A stretch of 64,000 bases of DNA from positions 2,108,001 to 2,172,000 of the forward strand of contig NZ_CP108474.1 in the NCBI RefSeq assembly GCF_036226445.1. Direction: 5' to 3'. Below the pieces are notes generated by a model. That model ran no database searches. It was not told the origin of the DNA and was given only the letters and a program-made list of their open reading frames with translations. This stretch comes from Streptomyces sp. NBC_01255. Its GTDB lineage: Bacteria > Actinomycetota > Actinomycetes > Streptomycetales > Streptomycetaceae. The translations under genes and the position numbers were made by a program. Position 1 is the stretch's first letter, and every line of letters begins with the position of its first letter. Shown piece after piece: positions 46,642-53,711 of the stretch.

Positions 46642-49109
46642 CGGTTCGCTCCTTCCGTCACGGCGTCCCACATGCGCCGCGCCGCGCCTCGGTCCAGGGG
46701 CCTGTCACGGTCCCGGACCAGTTCGTTCAGCAGGCCCCTGAGGCGGTCCCGGTCGCGGCGGTCCACGGCGAGGAGCGGCAGGAAGCCACAGACGTGCCCG
46801 AGTGCCTCCTCGTCCTTCGCGGCCCGCCGGAGCAGACTGCCGAGGGCCTCCAGGGCCACCTCTCCGGAGCGTGCCGTTGCGAGCGTGTGCCGCAGCAGCC
46901 GGGCGAGGTCGGGTGCGAGTTCCGGCCCGGTGGCGAGCAGGGCGACGAGCAGCGGGCGGGCCGCGTGCGGGTCGAGCTCGGGCACGTCCCGCAGACCCCA
47001 CAGGTGGGTGGTCCGGGTGTTCAGAGTGCGGATGACGGCGAGATGCACCAGGTTGGCGAGGTTGAGCCGGCCGTCGTCGAGCCACTGGCCGAAGCGCCGC
47101 AGCACGGGCTCGGGCTCCCCCGAGGCGAGCAGCCGGGCCGCGCTGAAGGCCGCGGGCGCGAGCACGTCGCCGTCGGACGGCTCGTGGACCCTGACGACCC
47201 GGGCGAGCGCGTCGAGCGAGCCGGGCACGTCCCCGGCGGCGAGCACGTAGCCGTGGGCCAGCAGGGCGGTCCCGACGAGCCCGGAGTCCTCGGACACGGC
47301 CCAGTCCTTGAGCACGGCGGCGACGGCCGGCCGGATGCGGGGGTCGCGGGCGGACTCGGCGAGCGCGGTCGCGGCGGCCAGCCGGGCCACGGGCGCGTCC
47401 GTCACGGCGAGGGGCACGATCAGCTCGCGGAACCCGTGGATCCAGTCCCAGGAGCAGAGCACACCCGCGGCGATGGAGGCCCGGACCCACACCTCGGCGC
47501 GCGGATCGTCGCAGAGGGCGCGCAGCCAGCGCGCCACCGGTCCACGGACGTTGTGGTAGCCGTGCCAGACCTCGCCGAGCACGGCGCCGGCCAGGGCCTC
47601 CCCCTGGAAACGGACGGCCCGCACCGGCACCTTCGCCGGCCCGAGGTCCAGTTGCCCGTCCTCCAGGACCGCGCGGGCCTGCACCGGGCGGTGCTCGGCG
47701 TGTGTACCGAACAAGCGCCGCCCCGGGGCGTGTTCGGGGTCGAGCGTGACGGCGAGCTCCCAGGCGAGGAGTTCGGCGGCCTCGGCGGCGAGGCTGTACG
47801 CGGAACCGTCGAAGACGGCGACGGCGATACGGAACGCTCCCGCGTTCAGGACCGGGAGCGCCTCGGGCAGCGTGCCGGGCCGGTCGGCGCCCGCGAACCA
47901 CTCACGGGCCTGCGAGGTGACGAAGGAGGCGCAATCGGCGAGCAGTTGATCATCCGTCACCTCGCCGCGCCAGTGGCGGGCGAGGTGGTCGGCGAGTCGG
48001 GCGGCCTCGCGCGGGCGCAGCTCCTCAAGGCCGAGGGCCGTGACGACGTCGGGACGGGCGGCGAGCGCCCGCGCGGCGTCGAGGGACTCGGCGGGCTCGG
48101 CCCGCAACAGGTCACGCAGATGGCGCCGGAGGACTTCGTCGGCGGGTGGCGGCGCGCAGTACATCCCGTACCGTCCGCGCAGCATCCGATCGGCGAGCTC
48201 GCCGTTCTCGACGAGGACGATCCCGAACGCGCCGACACCGCGCAGCAGCTCCGCGAAGCGGTCCAGGTGCAGTTCGGAGAGGCGCGTCGCGGGGCGGCGC
48301 GCGGCGGCTGCGCCGTCGCCGCCGCGCGGCCCGGAGCGCGCGTGCCGTGGCTCGCTCTCCGTGCGGATGTCCTCGGTGAGCAGCTCCATCAGGTGGCCGC
48401 CGCCGTCCTGGAGGGCCTCCTCCGTGATCTCGTCGACGCCGTGGCGCGGGTCGAGCCGGAAGACCTTGCCGTCGGTGAGCTCGCCGAGGAGGGCGAGCGC
48501 GGTGGCCTTGCGGCCGCTGCCGGGCTCGCCGCAGAGGACGAGGACCCGGTGCTCGCGGAGCCGCCGCTTCATCCGCTGGTAGCCGGCGGCCTCGCAGTAC
48601 ACCCGGCCGAGATGGTCGAGCGTCTCGGGCGGGACGGGGCCCCGGACGAAGTGCGCGGCGCGGTCGGAGGCGTGCAGGGAGAAGAACTGGTTGCCCTCGA
48701 AGACCGTGCCGTCGCCCAGGATGCTGGTGTGGCGGTCACCACCCGCCGTGCTCGCCCAGGTCCGGACGGCGCGCCGCGCCGTGGCGGCGCCGCCGGTGTC
48801 GCCCTCGCCGCCGAGGGGGCCCCGGTCCGCGGCCGCGAAGACGCTCGGCTCGCGCGGCTGCTCGCCGGTGCCGTCCCCCTGTTCGGTCCCGCTTTCCCGA
48901 CCGCCTTCCCGACCGCTTTCCCGGCCGCCTTCCCTGCCCCCTCGGCCCCCACCCCGCTCGTCCCCGCCTCGGCCACCCCGCTCGTCCCCGCCTCGGCCGC
49001 CGCGCTCGTCCCCGCCGCGGCCCCCGCCCCCGCCCCCGCCCCGCTCGTCCGCGCCGCGGCCCCCGCCGTCGGGTTCGTTCGCGGATGCGCCGTCGTCGTG
49101 GTCGCTCAC
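46638..49109 (-). CDS. P-loop NTPase with helical (HEAT-like) repeats
   Basis: Protein of 823 residues. Residues 10-85 are a Gly/Arg/Asp/Glu repeat, GGRGGDER, encoded by a 24-27-bp DNA repeat (48941-49015). The STAND-like NTPase region (about 185-400) has VLCGEPGSGRKATAL (192-206), a P-loop with an extra Arg before the Lys, and FGIVLVENGEL as a candidate Walker B. The C-terminal half (about 480-800) is alpha-helical with repeat-like ARxLA and ARLLASGEPEPVLRR segments, as in HEAT/ARM-type sensor regions. This architecture is typical of STAND switches, with a C-terminal sensor and a central motor. GTG 49109 overlaps the cyclase stop (GTGA). Confidence 0.75.
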   Translation of the reverse strand: MSDHDDGASANEPDGGGRGADERGGGGGGGRGGDERGGRGGDERGGRGGDERGGGRGGREGGRESGREGGRESGTEQGDGTGEQPREPSVFAAADRGPLGGEGDTGGAATARRAVRTWASTAGGDRHTSILGDGTVFEGNQFFSLHASDRAAHFVRGPVPPETLDHLGRVYCEAAGYQRMKRRLREHRVLVLCGEPGSGRKATALALLGELTDGKVFRLDPRHGVDEITEEALQDGGGHLMELLTEDIRTESEPRHARSGPRGGDGAAAARRPATRLSELHLDRFAELLRGVGAFGIVLVENGELADRMLRGRYGMYCAPPPADEVLRRHLRDLLRAEPAESLDAARALAARPDVVTALGLEELRPREAARLADHLARHWRGEVTDDQLLADCASFVTSQAREWFAGADRPGTLPEALPVLNAGAFRIAVAVFDGSAYSLAAEAAELLAWELAVTLDPEHAPGRRLFGTHAEHRPVQARAVLEDGQLDLGPAKVPVRAVRFQGEALAGAVLGEVWHGYHNVRGPVARWLRALCDDPRAEVWVRASIAAGVLCSWDWIHGFRELIVPLAVTDAPVARLAAATALAESARDPRIRPAVAAVLKDWAVSEDSGLVGTALLAHGYVLAAGDVPGSLDALARVVRVHEPSDGDVLAPAAFSAARLLASGEPEPVLRRFGQWLDDGRLNLANLVHLAVIRTLNTRTTHLWGLRDVPELDPHAARPLLVALLATGPELAPDLARLLRHTLATARSGEVALEALGSLLRRAAKDEEALGHVCGFLPLLAVDRRDRDRLRGLLNELVRDRDRPLDRGAARRMWDAVTEGANR
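48941..49015. repeat. In-frame 24-27-bp tandem repeat at the NTPase N-terminus
   Basis: Three copies of a unit beginning CTCGGCC and ending CTCGTCCCCGC (27, 24 and 24 bp) encode the GGRGGDER repeat. Possible site of strain-to-strain length variation. Confidence 0.75.
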
Positions 49110-49963
49110 TCCGGCTCACCCGCCCCCGCGTCCTTGCGGATTCCGGTGAAGCCGCCGTGGATCGTGTTGTGATGGATGTCGAGCAGGTCTCCCCCGACGT
49201 TGTACGTGCGGTTCCCGCCCCCGGTTCGGGGCGTTGGGCCGTCCCCCCGCGACGGCCCAACGCCGGTTCCTGAACCCACCCCCGGCTCCCGCCGCCCCTC
49301 GGCCGGCTCCTCCCCCTCGGCCCCGATCAGGGGCGGCGCCGCACGGCGCGGCACGTGGAACCAGGCGGCCTCGTCGGTCTCCTTGGACCGGATCCGGGCC
49401 CGCCGGTAGTGGTCCGGCTCCACGTACCGCCCGCCCTCGGCGACCACGTTCCCGTACAGCCAGTCGGAGACCACGACGAGCAGGTCGACCTCGGGGGCCT
49501 CCGTCATGATCCGCTTGGCCGTGGGGCTGTCGCAGAGCCGTGCGGCGAGATCCACCGCCCGCCCGACGAGCCCGTGCCGGTCCTGGACCACGAGCCCCGC
49601 GTTCATGCCGATCCGCAGGCGCAGCCGCCGGCTCCGGCCCGTGTTGTGGGCGCGGAGGCTCTCGTACAGGGTGTCGATCCACCGTCCGACCATGAGCCTC
49701 GGCGGCATGTCGGGGCGCAGGGCGGCGAGGATGCCGTCCCCCCGGTCCTCCTGGTGGAAGGTGCCGGGCTCGACCCCGACGGAGGCGTACGCCTCGTCGA
49801 ACGCCGCGTACATCGCCGTGCGGTACAGCTCCTTCTCGGCCATGCCCAGGGTGCCGGACCCGCAGATGTCGCCGAAGACGACGAACCGGTGGATCCCGCC
49901 CGAGGCGGCTTCCGGGCGCGAACCCGCCTCCCCGTGCGCCCCGTTCACTCCCGCACTGCTCAC
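49106..49963 (-). CDS. Class III nucleotide-cyclase homologue (cyclase of the signalling operon)
   Basis: Protein of 285 residues with a class III cyclase homology domain at about 25-190. The first metal Asp is D32 (FGDICGSGT), and the second metal pair is in E72-D73-R74-G75-D76-G77. The position three before that GD, where adenylate cyclases have Lys, is Glu here (E72), as in guanylate cyclases; the late Asn-x3-Arg is D138-x3-R142 (GRAVDLAARL). Product identity therefore remains open (cGMP, cyclic pyrimidine nucleotide or none). The C-terminus carries RTYNVGGDLLDIHHNTIHGG, an unusual Asn/His/Gly motif. GTG 49963 has GGGAG 5 nt upstream. It is second in the operon, behind a Crp-like regulator. 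Confidence 0.78.
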   Translation of the reverse strand: MSSAGVNGAHGEAGSRPEAASGGIHRFVVFGDICGSGTLGMAEKELYRTAMYAAFDEAYASVGVEPGTFHQEDRGDGILAALRPDMPPRLMVGRWIDTLYESLRAHNTGRSRRLRLRIGMNAGLVVQDRHGLVGRAVDLAARLCDSPTAKRIMTEAPEVDLLVVVSDWLYGNVVAEGGRYVEPDHYRRARIRSKETDEAAWFHVPRRAAPPLIGAEGEEPAEGRREPGVGSGTGVGPSRGDGPTPRTGGGNRTYNVGGDLLDIHHNTIHGGFTGIRKDAGAGEPE

Positions 49964-49997
49964 TCGGACTCCCTGTCGGATGCCGTGGTGCCGTTGC

Positions 49998-50029
49998 TGC
50001 CGTGGTGGTGTGTTGCCGTGGTGGTGTGT
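49998..50029. repeat. Perfect 16-bp tandem duplication
   Basis: TGCCGTGGTGGTGTGT occurs twice in a row (49998-50013, 50014-50029) in the 106-bp gap between the Crp-like and cyclase genes. It may reflect replication slippage and may affect spacing of the promoter or operator there. Confidence 0.75.
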
Positions 50030-50058
50030 GTCCAGACTGGCCGCGTTCCGCGACCGGC

Positions 50059-50078
50059 GATGTAGCCGTTTACACATC
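50059..50078. promoter_or_regulatory. Crp-type palindrome upstream of the cyclase gene
   Basis: GATGTA-GCCGTT-TACACATC contains TGTA-N6-TACA with GATGT...ACATC outer arms, at the 3' end of the Crp-like gene and 96-115 bp ahead of the cyclase start. The spacing is that of Crp/Fnr sites. Control of the operon by its own Crp-like protein is inferred. Confidence 0.45.
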
Positions 50079-50795
50079 CGGCGGAGATTTGTCCGCCTGT
50101 TCCGCGCGGGGGCGCGCACGCCCCTCGGCGAGCAGCACGAGGACCCGCATGTCGATGACGATGACGGTGCGGTTCGCGGTACGGACGACGTCCTGTTCCC
50201 GCAGCAGCCGCAAGGCCTTGGCCACCGCCTCCCGGGTCGCCCCGATGGCCGCCGCCAAGTCGTGCTGGGGCAACGGCAGTTCGAGTACGGTCCCGGTGTC
50301 GGCGGGCCGGCCCGCGCGCTCCGCCAGTTCGACGAGGCGGGCCGCGAGGCGCTGGAGGACGGTCTCGGAGGCGAGCGCGCGGCGTTCGACGTCGGCGCTG
50401 CGCAGCCGGGTGGCGAGCTGGCGCATGATCAGCGACGTGGCGTGTGGCCGGGCGGCGAGGAAGCGGCGGAAGCGGTCGCCGGAGACGGCCACCGCCTCGA
50501 CCACGCCGAGGGCGGTGACGGTGGCGCTGCGCGGGCGCAGGTCGACGGCGGCGAGGTCGCCGACGACCTCGCCGGCCCCGCGCAGGGCGAGGATGAGCCG
50601 GGAGCCGCGCTCGGTGCCGACGGAGACGACGGACCAGCCGGAGAGCAGCGCGAGGACGTAGGCGCTGGTGTCGTGTTCGCGGATCATCACCTCCCCTGGC
50701 TCGTAGGCGCGGCGGGCCCCCTCGGCGATCAGGGAGCGGCGGTCGGCCGCCGGGAGGGCGTGCAGGAAGGAACGGTCCTGACCGAAGAGACTCAT
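50070..50795 (-). CDS. Crp/Fnr-family transcriptional regulator
   Basis: DNA-binding regulator of 241 residues with an N-terminal cyclic-nucleotide-binding-like domain (about 15-125, GEVMIREHDTSAYVLALLSGWSVVSVGTERGSRLILALRGAGEVVGDLAAVDLRPRSATV) and a C-terminal winged helix (about 165-215, PQHDLAAAIGATREAVAKALRLLREQDVV). The phosphate-binding cassette reads G-E-V-V-G-D-L-A-x4-R-P-R-S-A, close to classical cNMP binders (FGE-x-AL-x-RSA). It is the first gene of the signalling operon and 106 bp upstream of the cyclase homologue, making it the natural receptor or autoregulator. ATG 50795 follows GGGGGTGAGCGGG. It is distinct from the main Streptomyces crp. Confidence 0.88.
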   Translation of the reverse strand: MSLFGQDRSFLHALPAADRRSLIAEGARRAYEPGEVMIREHDTSAYVLALLSGWSVVSVGTERGSRLILALRGAGEVVGDLAAVDLRPRSATVTALGVVEAVAVSGDRFRRFLAARPHATSLIMRQLATRLRSADVERRALASETVLQRLAARLVELAERAGRPADTGTVLELPLPQHDLAAAIGATREAVAKALRLLREQDVVRTANRTVIVIDMRVLVLLAEGRARPRAEQADKSPPDV

Positions 50796-50871
50796 CACCC
50801 GCTCACCCCCGTACCGTCCGCCACCCCTCAGGGAAGGCCGCCCACCGGTGGTCGACCGGCGTCTTTCGCGT

Positions 50872-50907
50872 GTGTGTTCACACCTCATGTGGCGTGCCCC
50901 GCCACAT
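50872..50907. promoter_or_regulatory. Two palindromes, probable operator region of the Crp-like gene
   Basis: GTGTG-TT-CACAC (50872-50883) and ATGTGGCG-N5-CGCCACAT (50887-50907) lie 77-112 bp upstream of the Crp-like start codon. The TGTG/CACA halves resemble Crp-family recognition, and the position suits autoregulation. Confidence 0.45.
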
Positions 50908-50974
50908 TGTTGACACTGCGTCACCTCGTGGGGTGAAGAACGCTAGAGGCGCGGAACGGCGGCGTCAACGAGCA

Positions 50975-51020
50975 CGGGGGGCGCAGGGGAGCGCCGTTCC
51001 CGGCACCCCTGCGCCCCCCG
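50975..51020 (-). terminator. Terminator after pnkp
   Basis: Perfect 15-bp stem, CGGGGGGCGCAGGGG (50975-50989) with its complement at 51006-51020, and a 16-nt loop. It isolates the RNA-repair operon from the signalling operon. There is no U-tract, as usual in Streptomyces. Confidence 0.8.
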
Positions 51021-51158
51021 TCGGAGCAGCACGAAAGAATCACGGAACCGCCGGGGAAGCCACGCAGAAGCGCCACTGAACTCCCGCGAAAGCCCCGGCT
51101 CCGGAGCCCTGGGCTCCGTGGCTCCCCGGCGCCCTGGGCTCCCCCGCCCCTCCCCGGA

Positions 51159-53711
51159 TCAGAGTCTCGGGTCGACCGGCTCCGACTCCAGTGCGAGGAC
51201 CGCGAAGACGGCCTCGTGGACTCGCCAGAGCGGTTCCCCTGCCGCGAGCCGGTCGAGCGCCTCAAGCCCGAGCGCGTACTCGCGCAGCGCCAGCGACCGC
51301 TTGTGGCCGAGGAAGCGCTGCCGCAGCCGCTCCAGGTTCTCCGGACGGGTGTACTCGGGGCCGTAGATGATCCGCAGGTACTCCCTGCCGCGCACCTTCA
51401 CGCCCGGCTGCCCGAGCCGCCCCTTGCCGTCACGGACGAGCGCCGCCAGCGGCTTGACGACCATGCCCTCACCGCCGGCTCCGGTCAGCTCCAGCCACCA
51501 GTCGGTGCCCGCGCGGACCGACGCCTCGTCGCCGGTGTCGACGACGAGCCGGCGGGTGACCTGGAGCAGCCCGGTCGGGTCGTGTTCCACCAGGCGGTCG
51601 AGCCAGGCCAGCTGCTCGTCGTGCGGGACGGCCGCGAGCGAGCGCCCGCGCGCCGCGAGGAGCTGGAAGGGCGCAAACCGCACGCCCTCCAGGCCCTCGG
51701 TCGGCCAGCAGTACCTGCGGTACGCCTCGGTGAACGCGGCCGCGTCCGCCTCCCGCTCCCGCTGCTTGGCGAGGAGCCCGTCGAGCCCCTCGACCCCGCG
51801 CGCCACGGCCCGTTCCAGGGCTTCGATCGCCCCGGGGAGGACCGCGCCGGAGGCGGCGCCGACCGCCGCGTACTGCGAGCGCAGCAGCCCCGCCGACTTG
51901 AGCGACCACGGCATCAGCTCGCCGTCGAGCAGCAGCCAGTCCGTGCCGAGCTCGTCCCACAGCCCGGCGGCGCCGATCGCGGTCCGCAGCCGGTCGAGGA
52001 CCTGCTCGGTGACGTCGGAGCCCGCGGCGGAGCCGCTGATGGACTCCGTGAAGAAGGGCCGTCCGGTACGGGTGTGCAGCGCGCCGGTCACCCCGCTGAC
52101 ACCGAAGCGCTCGCGGGCCGCCTCCTCGTCCCGGCAGACCAGGGCCACGGCCCGGGAGCCCATGTGCTTCTCCTCGCACACGACCCGCTCGACGCCGTCC
52201 GCCCGGTACTGGGCGAACGCCTCGGCCGGGTGCTCCAGGTACCCCTCGGCGCGCGAGGTGGCGGTCGGGGCCATGGTCGGCGGCAGGTACGTGAGCAGCC
52301 GCGGGTCGACGGCGAAGCGGCTCATGACCTCCAGGGCAGCCGCCGCGTTCTCCTCCCGCACCGCGACGTTGCCGAGGTGCCCCGTCTCCACGATCCGCCG
52401 GCCGTGCACGTCGGCCAGGTCCAGGGGGCGTCCTTCGTGGCCCCCGGGCGCCTCGGTCGCGAGCGGCCGGGCCGGCTCGTACCAGACCCGCTCGGCCGGT
52501 ACGTCGACGAGTTCGCGCTCCGGCCAGCGCAGCGCGGTCATCTTCCCGCCGAAGACGGCACCGGTGTCGAGGCAGATGGTGTTGTTGATCCAGGACGTGT
52601 TCGGTACGGGCGTGTGGCCGTACACGACGGCGGCCCGGCCCCGGTAGTCCTCCGCCCACGGGTAACGCACCGGCAGCCCGAACTCGTCGGTCTCCCCGGT
52701 GGTGTCCCCGTACAGCGCGTGCGAACGCACCCGGCCGGAGGTCCGGCCGTGGTACTTCTCCGGCAGACCGGCGTGGCAGACCACGAGCGCGCCGCCGTCG
52801 AGGACGTAGTGGCTGACGAGCCCGTCGATGAACGTCGCGACCTCCGCCCGGAACTCCTCGCTCTCGCCCTCCAGCTGCTCGACCGTCTCGGCGAGCCCGT
52901 GCGTCTGCTGGACCTTCTTCCCCTTCAGCCAGCGGCCGAGCTTGTTCTCGTGGTTGCCGGGGACGCACAGCGCGTCGCCCGAGGCGACCATGGACATGAC
53001 GCGCCGCAGGACGCCCGGCGAGTCGGGGCCCCGGTCGACGAGGTCACCGACGAAGACGGCCGTGCGCCCCTCGGGGTGGTGCCCGTCCACGTAACCCAGC
53101 CTGGCGAGCAGGGTGTCGAGCTCGGACCGGCAGCCGTGGATGTCCCCGATGATGTCGAAGGGGCCGGTGAGGTGGCGCAGGTCGTTGAAGCGGCGCTCCA
53201 GGACGATCCCGGCCTCCTCCACCTCCTCGACGGAGCGCAGGACGTGGACCTTGCGGAAGCCCTCGCGCTCCAGTCCGCGCAGCGAGCGGCGCAGCTCGCG
53301 GCGGTGACGCTGGATGACGTGCGCGGGCATGTCGGCCCGGTCGGGCCGGCCGGCGTTCCGCCTGCGGCACACCTCCTCCGGCAGGTCGAGGACGATCGCG
53401 ATCGGCAGCACGTCGTGCGACCTGGCGAGCTGGACGAGCTGACGCCTGGCCTCCTGCTGCACGTTGGTGGCGTCGACGACGGTCAGCCGGCCCGCGGCCA
53501 GCCGCTTGCCGACGATGTAGTGGAGGACGTCGAAGGCGTCCTTGCTCGCGGACTGGTCGTTCTCGTCGTCGGCGACGAGCCCCCGGCAGAAGTCGGAGGA
53601 GACGATCTCGGTCGGCTTGAAGTGGCGCCGGGCGAAGGTGGACTTGCCGGAGCCGGTGGCACCGACGAGCACCACGAGGGACAGGTCGGTGACGGGCAGG
53701 TCGCGGGTCAT
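51159..53711 (-). CDS. pnkp: Bacterial Pnkp: polynucleotide kinase-phosphatase-ligase
   Basis: Three-domain RNA end-healing and sealing enzyme of 850 residues. N-terminal 5'-kinase with P-loop GATGSGKS (17-24); central metallophosphoesterase with D190-x-H192, GDLVDRGPDS (222-231) and GNHE (252-255); C-terminal ligase adenylation domain with nucleophile K515 in CEEKHMGSRA. All catalytic motifs are intact. Pnkp repairs ribotoxin-cut RNA, but its ligase needs Hen1, encoded directly upstream with an ATGA overlap (53708-53711). ATG 53711 is the start. A strong hairpin at 50975-51020 closes the operon. This pair is a known anti-ribotoxin RNA repair system. Confidence 0.94.
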   Translation of the reverse strand: MTRDLPVTDLSLVVLVGATGSGKSTFARRHFKPTEIVSSDFCRGLVADDENDQSASKDAFDVLHYIVGKRLAAGRLTVVDATNVQQEARRQLVQLARSHDVLPIAIVLDLPEEVCRRRNAGRPDRADMPAHVIQRHRRELRRSLRGLEREGFRKVHVLRSVEEVEEAGIVLERRFNDLRHLTGPFDIIGDIHGCRSELDTLLARLGYVDGHHPEGRTAVFVGDLVDRGPDSPGVLRRVMSMVASGDALCVPGNHENKLGRWLKGKKVQQTHGLAETVEQLEGESEEFRAEVATFIDGLVSHYVLDGGALVVCHAGLPEKYHGRTSGRVRSHALYGDTTGETDEFGLPVRYPWAEDYRGRAAVVYGHTPVPNTSWINNTICLDTGAVFGGKMTALRWPERELVDVPAERVWYEPARPLATEAPGGHEGRPLDLADVHGRRIVETGHLGNVAVREENAAAALEVMSRFAVDPRLLTYLPPTMAPTATSRAEGYLEHPAEAFAQYRADGVERVVCEEKHMGSRAVALVCRDEEAARERFGVSGVTGALHTRTGRPFFTESISGSAAGSDVTEQVLDRLRTAIGAAGLWDELGTDWLLLDGELMPWSLKSAGLLRSQYAAVGAASGAVLPGAIEALERAVARGVEGLDGLLAKQREREADAAAFTEAYRRYCWPTEGLEGVRFAPFQLLAARGRSLAAVPHDEQLAWLDRLVEHDPTGLLQVTRRLVVDTGDEASVRAGTDWWLELTGAGGEGMVVKPLAALVRDGKGRLGQPGVKVRGREYLRIIYGPEYTRPENLERLRQRFLGHKRSLALREYALGLEALDRLAAGEPLWRVHEAVFAVLALESEPVDPRL

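Larger units (their letters stand above)
50796..51158. other. 363-bp upstream region of the Crp-like gene
   Basis: Contains two operator-like palindromes (50872-50907) toward the Crp-like gene, the strong hairpin at 50975-51020 that ends the pnkp transcript, and a perfect 12-bp palindrome GGCTCCGGAGCC (51097-51108) near the pnkp stop. No reading frame with a ribosome site is apparent. Confidence 0.6.
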
